A stretch of DNA of 64,000 bases from Actinomycetota bacterium. Lineage in GTDB: Bacteria; Actinomycetota; Actinomycetes; Actinomycetales; Dermatophilaceae. Shown here one piece after another: positions 33,579-43,309 of the stretch (positions are counted from its first letter, which is position 1; every line of letters begins with the position of its first letter). Where the stretch lies: positions 124,001-188,000 of the forward strand of contig JAIUPO010000002.1 of assembly GCA_020160805.1 (NCBI GenBank), read 5' to 3'. The notes under the pieces are model-generated. The model was not told the origin of the DNA and made no database searches. It saw only the letters and a program-made list of their open reading frames with translations. The translations under genes were made by a program, and so were the position numbers.

Positions 33579-34481
33579 ATGCTGGACGCGCAACGACTCG
33601 CCACCTTCCGTTCCGTCGTCGCGACCGGGTCGGTGCAGGCGGCTGCCGACCAGTTGCGGTTGACGCCCTCGGCGGTCAGTCAGCAGGTGGCGGCGCTGCA
33701 GCGCGAGACCGGGCTGACCCTGATCGAACGCGTCGGACGCGGGGTCCGCCCGACCCCAACGGGTATGACGCTCGCGATCGCCAGCGGCGATGCCCTGCGC
33801 AGCCTGACCCGCCTCGGAGCGCTGGTCCGCGACCTGCGTGAGGGCAAGACCGGCCATCTCGTTCTCGGCCACTTCGCCTCCGTCGGCCAGGTGTGGATGC
33901 CCGGCATCGTCGCGCGGATGCGGCGCGAATATCCCGATGTCATGATCGAGTTGGTGCTCAATGATCTCGTCGGCGAGGCGCTGCAGACCAAGCCAGATAT
34001 CGATGTCCGGATCGGCGCGGTGGGGGAGGCCACGCCCTATGGCTTCGGACGGATCGACCTGCTGAACGATCCCTTCGTTATGGTCGTCCACAAATCCCAC
34101 GCCCTCGCCCGCCGACGAAAGCCGGTGGCCCTGGCCGATTTCCGAGATGACGAGTTCGTCGCCAATGACGTCGCCGAGGGCCTTGTCGGTCGCATCCAAG
34201 CCCTCGCCTTCGCCGCCGCGGGCTACTCCCCGCGCTATATCGTCCAGGCCTCCGACCACCGGATGGCGCTCGAATTCGTCGCACGCGGCATCGGCGTCAC
34301 CTTCTTGCCGGTCCTCGCCACAGCCGACCTGCCACCGGACACCAGGGTCGTGCGGCTGGCCGAGCCGGCCCCCCACCGCGAGATCTACGTCCTGATCCGC
34401 AATGCCATCGGCGGCACTCCCGCCGCCCGCCGCGTCATCGAGCTGCTGCAGCGGTATGCCGCCGGCGCGGCCCCCCACTGA
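33579..34481 (+). CDS. LysR-family transcriptional regulator
   Basis: 300 aa. N-terminal winged helix-turn-helix (LATFRSVVATGSVQAAADQLRLTPSAVSQQVAALQRETG) and a LysR substrate-binding domain from ~90 to 290 with the usual two-lobe pattern. It is convergent with the MFS gene that follows, so that gene is not an obvious divergent target. The upstream AT-rich region is more likely its own control site. Confidence 0.92.
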   Translation: MLDAQRLATFRSVVATGSVQAAADQLRLTPSAVSQQVAALQRETGLTLIERVGRGVRPTPTGMTLAIASGDALRSLTRLGALVRDLREGKTGHLVLGHFASVGQVWMPGIVARMRREYPDVMIELVLNDLVGEALQTKPDIDVRIGAVGEATPYGFGRIDLLNDPFVMVVHKSHALARRRKPVALADFRDDEFVANDVAEGLVGRIQALAFAAAGYSPRYIVQASDHRMALEFVARGIGVTFLPVLATADLPPDTRVVRLAEPAPHREIYVLIRNAIGGTPAARRVIELLQRYAAGAAPH

Positions 34482-34527
34482 CCGTCGCTCGCCCCGGGTG
34501 ACAGATTCCCGCCCATTGCCGGAACAT

Positions 34528-34564
34528 GGACATACGCAACGGATCATTACCGTTGCGAATGTCC
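34528..34564. terminator. Bidirectional terminator-like hairpin between convergent genes
   Basis: GGACATACGCAACGG (34528-34542) and CCGTTGCGAATGTCC (34550-34564) pair at 14 of 15 positions around a 7-nt loop, exactly between the LysR (+) and MFS (-) stops. There is no clear T-run. Confidence 0.65.
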
Positions 34565-34583
34565 AGGTTCTCTCCCACGTCCT

Positions 34584-35945
34584 TTAGGTAAACGTGAGTT
34601 CCTCGGCGTCGTCGACCTCGTCCGGATAGGACGGAGGGGCTGGCTTGGGTGGCTCGACTGCCTCGGGCGTCGTTGGCTTGGGGATGGTCAGGCAGACGAA
34701 TGCCGCCATAATGCACAGCACGCCGGCGCTCATCCACGCTGTCCGATAGGTCCCGTCGGCGGTCCGGATCCAGCCCGCGAAGGAGGCGCCCAGGCCAGCG
34801 CCGACCATGTGGGCGGCATACGTCCAGCCGAAGACGATGCCGGAGTGCGAGAGCCCGAAATGTATGCGGCACAGGGCAACCGTGGGCGGCACGGTCGCCA
34901 CCCAGTCCAAGCCATAGAAGATGATGAAGATCCACATCCCCGGCTCGACGCCCGGCGCCAGCAGCGAGTGAACTGTGAAGAGCGACAGGCCTCGCAGCGC
35001 GTAGTACGCGAGCAGCAGCAGCCGAGGGTCGACGCGATCGGTGAGCCAACCGGAGGCGATGGTGCCGACCAGGTCGAAGATTCCGACGAGCGCCAGCAGG
35101 CCCGCCGCGGTCGTCGCGGGCATGCCGTGGTCGTGCGCCGCTGGAATGAAGTGCGTTTGGACCAGGCCATTGGTCGACCACCCGCAGACGAAGAAGGTCA
35201 GCATCAACGCCCAGAATGCCCAGGTGCGGCTAGCCTCCCGCAGCACCGAAAGGGCGGCGCGCACCGGCGAGACGGCCGGCGGCGGAGCCGGTTCGGCTTC
35301 AGGGGTGCCGGGGCGGGCGCCATACGGGATGAGCCCGATGTCTTGGGGCCGGTCGCGCATGAGCAGCCAAATGAACAACGCCGTTAGGGCGGCGAGCCCC
35401 GACACGATCAGCGCGGCCGCGCGCCAGCCGGCGTGCGTCGCCGTCGCGGCAATCACGGGCAGGAAGAGCAATTGGCCGGTCGCATTGGCGCCGGAGAAAA
35501 TGCCGACCACCAGTCCGCGCCGGGCCACAAACCAGCGATTGGCGACGATGGCCCCGAGCACCAGCGCCGTCGAACCGGTCGCGGTGCCGATGACCAGCCC
35601 CCACAGCACCCACAACTGCCACGGGCTGGTCATCCAGGTCGTCAGGGCCGAGGCGGCGCCGACGATGAGCAAGGCGATAGTGACCACGCGGCGCGGCCCG
35701 TAGCGCTCCAGCAGCGCTGCGGCGAAGGGCGCAATGCAGCCGAAGAGGACCAGGTTGAGGCTGACCGCGCCGGCCGTCGTCGCGCGGCTCCACCCGAACT
35801 CGCTCTCGATCGGCTCCATCAACACGCCGGTCGAGGAGCGGAAAGCGGCGGAGGCGACCAGCGCAGAGAGCACGACCGCCGCGACGAGCCAGGCCCTGCG
35901 GGTGTAGACGGCTGGCGCCTCGGACTCGGCCAGTGGTCGCTGCAT
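34584..35945 (-). CDS. Major facilitator superfamily transporter (oxalate/formate antiporter-like)
   Basis: About 453 aa, twelve hydrophobic helices in two halves with a Pro-rich central loop near 215-230. Motif A-like loops are LLERYGPRRVV and WLTDRVDPRLLLL. ATG at 35945 is preferred (CAGGAT 6 nt before it); a TTG two codons earlier is also in frame. Best resemblance is to monocarboxylate or oxalate/formate-type MFS carriers. Substrate unknown. Confidence 0.85.
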   Translation of the reverse strand: MQRPLAESEAPAVYTRRAWLVAAVVLSALVASAAFRSSTGVLMEPIESEFGWSRATTAGAVSLNLVLFGCIAPFAAALLERYGPRRVVTIALLIVGAASALTTWMTSPWQLWVLWGLVIGTATGSTALVLGAIVANRWFVARRGLVVGIFSGANATGQLLFLPVIAATATHAGWRAAALIVSGLAALTALFIWLLMRDRPQDIGLIPYGARPGTPEAEPAPPPAVSPVRAALSVLREASRTWAFWALMLTFFVCGWSTNGLVQTHFIPAAHDHGMPATTAAGLLALVGIFDLVGTIASGWLTDRVDPRLLLLAYYALRGLSLFTVHSLLAPGVEPGMWIFIIFYGLDWVATVPPTVALCRIHFGLSHSGIVFGWTYAAHMVGAGLGASFAGWIRTADGTYRTAWMSAGVLCIMAAFVCLTIPKPTTPEAVEPPKPAPPSYPDEVDDAEELTFT

Positions 35946-36076
35946 AGGCAAATCCTGGCACCGTCGGGACTGGGCGGTTGTCCAGCTCAGGCGCTCCCCA
36001 GGAGTTTCGTCGGTCGCCCGGGCCCGCCCGGGCGATCGCTCTGTTTCGGGCGCCCCGCATGTGGTTGAGTGCCGAC

Positions 36077-37303
36077 ATGAGCCAGATCGCGCCTCTGTGC
36101 ACCGAGACCGTTGCGGCCGAGCTGGCTGCTAATGCTGATGACTTGCTCCAGTTCACCACTGGTGCGGCGGTGCCGGGCGGCTTCGGCTGGCTCGATGATG
36201 ACGGCGCCGTCGTGGAGCGGGACCTCGAGCTATGGATCACCTGCCGTATGACGCACGTCTGCGCCCTGGGGGCCGCCCTGGGCAAGCCCGGCTTCCACGA
36301 GCTCGTCGAGCACGGGGTCAAAGCGCTCTCCGAGAACTTCCACGACGAACGACACGACGGCTGGTATGCCGTGATCGCCCCCGACGGCAGCCGGCCGACC
36401 GACGCGACCAAGGCGGCATACGCCCACTCCTTCGTGGTCCTCGCCGGGTCCAGTGCACGCGCGGTCGGCGTCGAGGGAGCCAACGATCTGCTGGCCAATG
36501 CGCTCGCGGTCCACGACCGGTACTTCTGGGACGAGAGCCAGGGCATGGCGCGTGAGTCCTTCTCCGGCGACTGGCGGATCGAGGAGGACTATCGCGGCAT
36601 CAACGCGAATATGCACACTGTCGAGGCCTATCTGGCCGCCGGCGATGTGACGGGTGACGACATCTGGCATCGCCGCGCCGGGCGGATCGTCACGCGCGCG
36701 ATCGACGACTTGGCCCGCGGGTCCAACTGGCGCATCCCCGAGCACTTCACGGCGGACTTCACGCCGCTGCCCGACTACAACCGCGACCAGCCCGCCCACC
36801 CCTTCCGGCCGTATGGCGCCACGCCCGGTCATGCCCTCGAGTGGGCGCGGTTGACCCTCGCGACCGCGCGCACTCTCGGTGGACCGGAGTGGGATTGGGC
36901 GCTCCCGGCGGCCGAGTCGCTGGTCCGAGGCGCCATCGCGGATGCCTGGGCCGCGGATGGCGCGGACGGCTTTGTCTATACAACCGACTGGGATGGCACG
37001 CCTGTAGTGCATGCGCGCATGCACTGGGTCCTGACCGAGGCGCTGGGTGCCGCCTGGGCCCTGCATCACGTCACCGGTTCGAGTGACTGGTCGCGGCTGT
37101 TCAATCAGTGGTGGGAGTACGCCAAGGCGCATCTCGTCGACACCGAGCGCGGGTCGTGGATCTCGGAACTGGACCGGAACAACCGCCCCCACGCGGGGAC
37201 CTGGGTCGGCAAGCCGGACACCTATCACGCGGTGCAGGCCATGCTCTTGCCGCGACTGCCGCTGACGCCCTCCTTCGCCTCCGCACTCGCGGCGTCGTCG
37301 TAG
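36077..37303 (+). CDS. AGE-family sugar isomerase/epimerase (mannose isomerase-like)
   Basis: 408 aa from ATG at 36077. An (alpha/alpha)6-barrel sequence with acylglucosamine 2-epimerase/YihS signatures: RMTHVCALG, KAAYAHSFVVLAG, NANMHTVEAYLA, PGHALEWARL and WVGKPDTYHAVQAML, which carry the conserved His residues of the active site. Enzymes of this type interconvert mannose, fructose and glucose or related sugars without cofactors. Cytosolic; no operon partner is obvious. Confidence 0.88.
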   Translation: MSQIAPLCTETVAAELAANADDLLQFTTGAAVPGGFGWLDDDGAVVERDLELWITCRMTHVCALGAALGKPGFHELVEHGVKALSENFHDERHDGWYAVIAPDGSRPTDATKAAYAHSFVVLAGSSARAVGVEGANDLLANALAVHDRYFWDESQGMARESFSGDWRIEEDYRGINANMHTVEAYLAAGDVTGDDIWHRRAGRIVTRAIDDLARGSNWRIPEHFTADFTPLPDYNRDQPAHPFRPYGATPGHALEWARLTLATARTLGGPEWDWALPAAESLVRGAIADAWAADGADGFVYTTDWDGTPVVHARMHWVLTEALGAAWALHHVTGSSDWSRLFNQWWEYAKAHLVDTERGSWISELDRNNRPHAGTWVGKPDTYHAVQAMLLPRLPLTPSFASALAASS

Positions 37304-37326
37304 CCCACCCAGCCTCATCCGAGGGC

Positions 37327-37332
37327 TAGCCT
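37327..37332 (+). promoter_or_regulatory. -10 element TAGCCT for a leaderless start at 37340
   Basis: TAGCCT ends exactly 7 nt before the ATG at 37340. Confidence 0.45.
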
Positions 37333-37339
37333 GCCGGGC

Positions 37340-37957
37340 ATGACGACCATGCTCGCGGGATCGGTCCCGACCCCTATGTCGCGTTCGATCAGCAACGACT
37401 TGTGGGCCTTCCAGATCCCACCGCTGGAGAAGGTGCTGCGCACCGTCCTGGTCTACCTCGCGATTTTGGTTATCGTCCGGGTCGCCGGCAAAAGACTTCT
37501 CGCGCAGATGAACTCACTCGACCTGGTCGTCGTGCTGCTGCTGAGCAATGTCGTCCAGAACGCCATCATCGGCGACGACAATTCGCTGGTCGGCGGCGTT
37601 CTCGGCGCGGTCGTGCTCGTGACCGCCAATGCCGGTCTGGAGCGGATAGCCCAAGTGTTTCCGGCCTTCCGCCGGGTCGTGGAGGGGCGGCCGACGCCCG
37701 TCGTGCGCGATGGCGAAGTCATCGACGGTGCGCTCGATCGCCTGGGGATGACGAGGGGGGAGCTGAATTGGGCGCTGCGTCATCAGGGCGCCGACAGAGT
37801 CTCTGAGGTGGAGACCGCAACCTTGGATCCCGGCGGATCGCTCACCGTGGACCTGAAGGATGAGGAACAAGCCCTCAGCCAGGGCGAATTCCGCGCCGAG
37901 ATGGCCCGGCTGCATGCCCGACTCGACGCCCTGGCGTCCCGGCCCACCACAGGCTGA
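37340..37957 (+). CDS. DUF421 (YetF-like) membrane protein
   Basis: 205 aa. Two to three N-terminal hydrophobic helices (VLVYLAILVIVRVAGKR, LLLSNVVQNAIIGDDNS, VLGAVVLVTANAGLE) are followed by the cytosolic DUF421 domain with GRPTPVVRDGEV and LRHQG. The C-terminal helix is charged. Function of the family is largely unknown. Convergent with the broken ltrA gene, 12 bp apart. Confidence 0.88.
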   Translation: MTTMLAGSVPTPMSRSISNDLWAFQIPPLEKVLRTVLVYLAILVIVRVAGKRLLAQMNSLDLVVVLLLSNVVQNAIIGDDNSLVGGVLGAVVLVTANAGLERIAQVFPAFRRVVEGRPTPVVRDGEVIDGALDRLGMTRGELNWALRHQGADRVSEVETATLDPGGSLTVDLKDEEQALSQGEFRAEMARLHARLDALASRPTTG

Positions 37958-37969
37958 TCGACGGCCAGG

Positions 37970-38723
37970 TCACGCGGCGCGGGTCTCTCGTTCCAGTGCG
38001 GCCTGCTGGCTCTCGTGCCCAGCGAGTTCGAAGCCCACGACGACGATCGCGGGCGCCAGGGCGATGACGAGCAGGCATACGGCGAGCGAGACGTGCGCGG
38101 CCGCGAGCGCAATGGCCCCGGCCAGGACGGCGATCGTGAGAACGAACTCGACATTGTGCAGCCGGTCGTTGCTGCGGAAGAGGTATCGCCAGGTAGCGAT
38201 CAGGACGATGAAGAAGAGCATCACCGGGGCGGCGACGGCGAGCACGGCACCGGTCTGCGAGATGTGCACCCACCCGAACTCCTCCGGATCGTGGTGTGCC
38301 TCAAGGTAATAGGCCATGATGTGCAGTCCGGCGCCGACGGCGGCGATCGCGCCGAAGAGCAGGATGTGGCCATAGCCGAAGACGAAGGATCGCTCCCGTC
38401 GGTGGTGCAGGATCTCGCCGAAGGGAACCGCGAAGTAGATCCACCACATGCCGAAGGTCAACCCCATCGAGGCGAAGACAAGGGCTGCCGAGGTGAGGTC
38501 CCCGCCCTGGCTGGCCACCACGGCCAGGATCACCCAGCCGACCTGTGCGATGGCGAGGGTCACGGCATACCAACGGCACATGGCGCGCGCCTGCGGCGCC
38601 TGCTGCGCGGCGCGCAGCCACTGCACGAGCCGGCATTCGCGAACGCCACAACGAAGGTGAGGTCGAACAGCAGCTCCAAAGGTGTTGCGGCGCGGCCCTT
38701 TTCGTGGCGTCGAGGCCGCTCAT
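37970..38723 (-). pseudogene. ltrA (low temperature requirement A) remnant with internal deletion
   Basis: From ATG 38723 the minus strand begins a short lead, then in a shifted frame reads the LtrA signature PLELLFDLTFVVAFANAG. About 100 residues that normally follow are missing. A second shifted frame resumes at LVQWLRAAQQAPQARAM and continues through the C-terminal membrane helices to 37970. So the start and the end survive but are out of frame. The region 38724-38874 upstream holds no gene, but does contain GGCATAC (38762) and GTATGCC (38823). Confidence 0.7.
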
Positions 38724-38874
38724 AGGGCGCAAGCCGTGCGCGGCGCGGGCGGTGGGGAGCGGCATACGTCGACCTCGTGGGGTGGCGGATCGGGGAACCA
38801 CACCATTGTCGCGAACCACGGGGTATGCCGTCGCGCCAGCCCGCTGCCCGCGCCCGGGACGTGGTGCGGTCGGC

Positions 38875-39870
38875 TCAGCCCTGCTGTGCGGTCAGCGCTA
38901 GGTCGACGGCGATGCCGAGGTGGTCCGACCCGGGCGCGGCGATCGTGTGGACCGCGGTCGGGGTCAGGGCGCTGCTCACGAGGGCTTGATCCAGCGGCAG
39001 GATCGGGGGCAGCCACGAGTCGGCGGGCCAGGTGGGCAGCCAGCCGGCGCCGAGGGCGTCCGCGGCGGAGGTGAGATGGGCCCGCGAGCGGATCGTGCGG
39101 ATGGTCAGATGGTCCGGGGTGGCGTTGAAGTCGCCGAGCACGACGAGCGGATCATCGGCATACTCGGCGGCGGCCTCACCGATCCGCTCGCCCTCGGTGT
39201 GCCATGGCGAGATGCCCAGCAGGGGAGTGATGGCATGGACCGCCAGGATGGTCGGCTGATCGCCGGAGGGCAGATCGACCCGGACCGCGCGACCCCCGAG
39301 ATGCAGGTCCAGGTTGGCTCGTTCGGTGAGCGGGAATCGGGAGTAGATCTTCAGCCCCGGAGCGCCATCGGGATCGGAGCGGCCAAGGCGATAGGGATAC
39401 CGGTCCAGCCAACCGATGGAATCGACATAGGCCTCGGACGCTGGATCCAGCTCGATGAGGACGACGACATCGCGATCGGCCGTGTTCGCGGAGAGCCGGT
39501 CGAGATCGGTGGCGCCGCCGAGAATATTGACGGAGGCGACCTTGAGCGCCGTGGGCGCCGCCTCCTGGGGGGAATTGCGTAGGTAGTAGGGGGCCAACCA
39601 ACTGATGTGCAGCGCCAGCGCCGCGATGGCGAGGACGGCCACGATCCGCTGCCGGAGTGCGGCGGCGAGGATCGCGGCCACGGCCCAGGGCAGGATGCCG
39701 AAGGGCACGAAGGAGGCCAGCAAGGGCAGGATCGGGAGCCGCTGCGAAGCGGGAATGATGCGCACCATCGTGAGGACCAGGCCGGTCAGGGCGCTCATCG
39801 CCAGCGCAACTCGCAGCACATCGCGTGCGGCGACGCGCTCACGCGCGAAGGTGTGGGTGCCCGACATCAC
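38875..39870 (-). CDS. Endonuclease/exonuclease/phosphatase (EEP)-family membrane-anchored hydrolase
   Basis: 331 aa. Three N-terminal hydrophobic helices (~20-105), then an EEP catalytic domain facing outside: ASVNILG, VVLIELDP, AVHAITP, GDFNATPDH and the terminal GSDHLGIAVDL. All core metal and His residues are present. GTG at 39870 has TATCCT 7 nt upstream; ATG at 39867 is the alternative. Substrate unknown. Confidence 0.87.
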   Translation of the reverse strand: MMSGTHTFARERVAARDVLRVALAMSALTGLVLTMVRIIPASQRLPILPLLASFVPFGILPWAVAAILAAALRQRIVAVLAIAALALHISWLAPYYLRNSPQEAAPTALKVASVNILGGATDLDRLSANTADRDVVVLIELDPASEAYVDSIGWLDRYPYRLGRSDPDGAPGLKIYSRFPLTERANLDLHLGGRAVRVDLPSGDQPTILAVHAITPLLGISPWHTEGERIGEAAAEYADDPLVVLGDFNATPDHLTIRTIRSRAHLTSAADALGAGWLPTWPADSWLPPILPLDQALVSSALTPTAVHTIAAPGSDHLGIAVDLALTAQQG

Positions 39871-39895
39871 GCCGGTGAGGATACGGCGAGCGCCT

Positions 39896-39901
39896 TAAGG
39901 T
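39896..39901 (+). promoter_or_regulatory. -10 element TAAGGT for a leaderless start at 39909
   Basis: TAAGGT ends 7 nt before ATG 39909, which decides this start over the in-frame GTG at 39900. Confidence 0.5.
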
Positions 39902-39908
39902 GGCTGGC

Positions 39909-40706
39909 ATGTCTGAGGAGATCCAGTGCGAGATCGCCGGTCAGGTCGCCTTCGTCCGGCTGGCCCGGCCGGAAAAGTTCAATGCGCTGTCGCTGCCGAT
40001 GCTCAAGGGGCTCATCGCCACTGCGCACCAGCTGCGCAAGGACACGGCCGTGCGCGCCGTCATCCTGTCCGGGGAGGGGCCGGCCTTCTGCGCTGGCATC
40101 GACACCAGCGTGCTCGCCGGTGGCCTGCAGGTCGTGCTGCCCTCCTTCGTCCCGCGGCCGTGGCTTGGCACCAATGTCTTCCAGGAGGCCTGCTGGGCCT
40201 GGCGTCGCATCCCCGCTCCGGTTGTTGCTGTCGTGCACGGACACTGCTATGGCGCGGGCCTGCAGCTCGCCCTCGGCGCAGATTTCCGCTTCTCCACGCC
40301 GGACGCGAAATGGTCTGTGATGGAAGCGAAATGGGGCCTGATTCCCGATATGAGCGGCGTTCACTCGCTCGCGCAACTCGTCGGCCTGGACACGGCCAAA
40401 GAGTTGTCCATGACGGCCCGCACCATCACCGGCGCGGAGGCAAAACACCTCGGGCTCGTCACCCGCGTCGCCGCTGACCCGCACCTGGCCGCCGGCGAAC
40501 TCGTCGACGAAATCCTCACCCGCAGCCCGGACTCGGTCGCCGCGACCAAGCGCGTCTTCGAGGCTGCCGCTCCGGGGCGGGCCCGGCATACCTTCGCCCG
40601 CGAGCGCATTGAGCAGGCCCGCCTACTCCTCGCGGCGAACACCAAGATCGTGCGCCAAGCGGCCAAGGAGAAGGTCGCGCCGGCATACGCCCCGCGCGCC
40701 CGCTGA
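39909..40706 (+). CDS. Enoyl-CoA hydratase/isomerase-family protein (crotonase)
   Basis: 265 aa. Crotonase fold: RPEKFNALSLPML, the oxyanion-hole segments AFCAGIDTSVLAGG and HGHCYGAGLQLALGADFRF, then AKWGLIPDMSG. In the second motif the Glu that acts as catalytic base in hydratases is not clearly present (the Asp in PDMSG may substitute), as in several isomerase subgroups. Acts on acyl-CoA in the cytosol. Confidence 0.9.
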   Translation: MSEEIQCEIAGQVAFVRLARPEKFNALSLPMLKGLIATAHQLRKDTAVRAVILSGEGPAFCAGIDTSVLAGGLQVVLPSFVPRPWLGTNVFQEACWAWRRIPAPVVAVVHGHCYGAGLQLALGADFRFSTPDAKWSVMEAKWGLIPDMSGVHSLAQLVGLDTAKELSMTARTITGAEAKHLGLVTRVAADPHLAAGELVDEILTRSPDSVAATKRVFEAAAPGRARHTFARERIEQARLLLAANTKIVRQAAKEKVAPAYAPRAR

Positions 40707-40722
40707 GCCCGCCGCGCCACCT

Positions 40723-40728
40723 TAGGAT
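40723..40728 (+). promoter_or_regulatory. -10 element TAGGAT for a leaderless start at 40737
   Basis: TAGGAT ends 8 nt before the nadE ATG at 40737. Confidence 0.4.
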
Positions 40729-40736
40729 CGGGCGGT

Positions 40737-42773
40737 ATGGAGTTCCGCTCGGCCTATGCCCATGGATTCGCCCGCGCCGCCGCGGTCACCTTGCCGGTGG
40801 CCCTCGCGCAGCCAGAGCGCAATGTCGATGCGACATTGGAGCAATTGCGCGCCTGTGACGCCGAGTCGGTTGCGCTCGCGGTCTTTCCGGAGTTGGGCCT
40901 GACCGGCTATTCGTTGGAGGACCTCTTCCTCCAGGACCCGGTTCTCGATGCGACGGAAGCTGCGCTGATGCGGCTTGTGGCCGAGACCGCCGAGCTGATG
41001 ACGGTCGCCGTCGTCGGGGCTCCGCTGCGCAAGGGCAACCGAATCTTCAACTGCGCCATCGTCATTCATCGTGGGTCCATCCTCGGTGTCGCCCCGAAGT
41101 CCTATCTGCCGACCTATCGAGAGTTCTATGAGCGGCGCCACTTTGCTCCGGGCGACGACCAGCGCGGCGAGACGATCGCGCTCGGCGGCACCCACTATCC
41201 CTTCGGTCCGGACCTGATCTTCCGCGCTGGCGATGTCCGTGGCCTGAGCATCCATGTCGAGGTATGCGAAGACATGTGGGTCCCGATCCCGCCGAGCGCC
41301 GAGGCGGCACTGGCGGGCGCGGCCATTCTCGCCAATCTCTCAGGCAGCCCGATCACCGTCGCCAAGTCCTATGACCGCAAGATGCTCTGCGAGTCGGCGT
41401 CCTCCCGGTGCAATGCGGCATACATCTATTCCGCTGCGGGAGAAGGTGAATCGAGCACCGACCTGTCCTGGGACGGCCAGACTCTGATCTACGAGATGGG
41501 CGCGCTGCTCGCCGAAACCGAGCGCTTCCCGGATGGGGCGCGCCGGTCCTTGGCGGACCTCGACTTGGACCGGATGCGCCAGGAGCGGATGCGACAGGGC
41601 ACCTTCGACGACAACCGCCGGACGTATGCCGATCGCCCCGCCTTCCGGGAGGTCGAGTTCGTTCTCGACCCGCCGGCCGGTGACATCGGGCTGCTGCGCA
41701 AGGTCGACCGCTTCCCCTTCGTTCCCGACGAGGAGGAGCGGCTGGCGCTCGATTGCTACGAGGCCTACAACATTCAGGTCTCTGGGTTGGAGCAGCGCCT
41801 ACGCGCCATCGGCCAGCCGAAGATCGTCATCGGCGTGTCCGGCGGCCTCGACTCGACGCACGCGCTCATCGTCGCGGCCAAGGCCATGGACCGGCTGGGC
41901 CGGCCGCGGACCGACATCCTCGCCTACACGATGCCGGGATTCGCGACGACCGAGCACACCAAGAACAATGCGACGCTGCTGTCCGAGGCGCTCGGCGTCT
42001 CCTTCGAGACTCTCGACATTCGCGCTGCAGCCAAGCAAATGTTGACCGATATGGACCACCCCTTCGGCCGTGGCGAGGAGGTCTATGACGTGACCTTCGA
42101 GAACGTCCAGGCCGGCTTGCGCACCGACTATCTGTTCCGAATTGCCAACCATCGCGCTGGCATCGTGCTCGGCACCGGCGATCTGTCGGAGCTGGCGCTC
42201 GGGTGGTGCACCTATGGCGTCGGCGACCAGATGTCGCACTATGGCGTCAACAGCGGCGTGCCAAAAACGTTGATGCAGCACCTGATTCGCTGGGTGGCGA
42301 CCTCGGGGCAATTTGACGAGGAAGTCGGTCGCATCCTCGGGTCCATCCTCGACACCGAGATCACTCCCGAGCTGGTGCCCACCCGGGAGGGCGAGAAGCC
42401 GCAGAGCACCGAGGACAATATCGGGCCCTATTCACTGCAGGACTTCACGCTTTTCCACGTCCTGCGGCGGGGTTACCTGCCGAGCAAGATCGCCTTCCTC
42501 GCCGTGCACGCGTGGTCAGACGCGGCCGCAGGGGAGTGGCCGCCCGGGTTCCCGGAAGCCAAGCGGTCCGCATACGACCTGGCGACGATCCGGCACTGGA
42601 TGCAGGTCTTCGGGAAGCGCTACTTCGCCAACCAGTTCAAGCGCTCGGCGCTGCCCAATGGCCCGAAGGTCGTCCCCGGCGGCTCGCTCTCGCCGCGCGG
42701 TGACTGGCGGGCACCGTCGGATGTTTCGTCTGCCGTGTGGCTCGCGGAACTGGAGAACGTCCCGTCCGCCTGA
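40737..42773 (+). CDS. nadE: Glutamine-dependent NAD(+) synthetase
   Basis: 678 aa, the usual length for the actinobacterial two-domain enzyme. The nitrilase-type glutaminase domain (1-~330) shows the Glu-Lys-Cys triad: E52 in [10 protein letters not shown], Lys in [12 protein letters not shown], Cys in VEVCEDMW. The synthetase domain has the PP-loop SGGLDST near 365, then [15 protein letters not shown] and the C-terminal [11 protein letters not shown]. It converts deamido-NAD to NAD using ammonia from glutamine. Intact. Confidence 0.96.
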   Translation: MEFRSAYAHGFARAAAVTLPVALAQPERNVDATLEQLRACDAESVALAVFPELGLTGYSLEDLFLQDPVLDATEAALMRLVAETAELMTVAVVGAPLRKGNRIFNCAIVIHRGSILGVAPKSYLPTYREFYERRHFAPGDDQRGETIALGGTHYPFGPDLIFRAGDVRGLSIHVEVCEDMWVPIPPSAEAALAGAAILANLSGSPITVAKSYDRKMLCESASSRCNAAYIYSAAGEGESSTDLSWDGQTLIYEMGALLAETERFPDGARRSLADLDLDRMRQERMRQGTFDDNRRTYADRPAFREVEFVLDPPAGDIGLLRKVDRFPFVPDEEERLALDCYEAYNIQVSGLEQRLRAIGQPKIVIGVSGGLDSTHALIVAAKAMDRLGRPRTDILAYTMPGFATTEHTKNNATLLSEALGVSFETLDIRAAAKQMLTDMDHPFGRGEEVYDVTFENVQAGLRTDYLFRIANHRAGIVLGTGDLSELALGWCTYGVGDQMSHYGVNSGVPKTLMQHLIRWVATSGQFDEEVGRILGSILDTEITPELVPTREGEKPQSTEDNIGPYSLQDFTLFHVLRRGYLPSKIAFLAVHAWSDAAAGEWPPGFPEAKRSAYDLATIRHWMQVFGKRYFANQFKRSALPNGPKVVPGGSLSPRGDWRAPSDVSSAVWLAELENVPSA

Positions 42774-42777
42774 CGGG

Positions 42778-43203
42778 TCAGTCGGTGCGCTGATGCAGCC
42801 AGGGGCGCTGCAAGTCGAAGCGGCGGCCGCTCATCTCGCTGGGGGTGACGGCGATGACGACATGCTTCTCGGTCGGGACCCACGGCCGCAGGGGCAGCTC
42901 GTCGGCGAAGTCGGCCTCGTCACCCTCCAGGGTCTGCGCAAAGCCACGCAGCACGACGCTGGTCGCCTCGGTCTCGGTGAACTCATCGACCTCGAAGGCG
43001 ACATCCTGATTCATCGTCACGCCGAGCAGCTTGTTGCCCTCGGCGGTGCGGAAGATCAGGCGCCCGCGGTCGGCGCAGTAGTTGATCGGCGTGATGTGCA
43101 CCTCGCCGGCCAGGTGGAAAGCCAGGCGGCCGAACTCGTGCGACCCAAGGAAGGCCCAAGCCTCTTCATCGGTCATCTGGTGCATCGGCGATTCGGTGTT
43201 CAT
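42778..43203 (-). CDS. Pyridoxamine 5'-phosphate oxidase-family flavin/F420-binding protein
   Basis: 141 aa from ATG at 43203, with a strong AGGAGGGG Shine-Dalgarno just upstream. Split-barrel fold: FGRLAFHLAGEVHITPINYCAD, GRLIFRTAEGNKL, VAFEVDEFTETEATSVVLRGFA. Such small actinobacterial proteins bind FMN or F420; the substrate is unknown. Convergent with nadE, 4 bp between stops. Confidence 0.87.
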   Translation of the reverse strand: MNTESPMHQMTDEEAWAFLGSHEFGRLAFHLAGEVHITPINYCADRGRLIFRTAEGNKLLGVTMNQDVAFEVDEFTETEATSVVLRGFAQTLEGDEADFADELPLRPWVPTEKHVVIAVTPSEMSGRRFDLQRPWLHQRTD

Positions 43204-43309
43204 GACCCCTCCTGTTCGGCGGCCCCGGCCGGTGCCGGAGCGGGTTCCTAGCTCAACGCTAGTCCTGACGCGCGGGGCACGCACAATCGGTCCGCCCAGG
43301 CGCGCCGAT

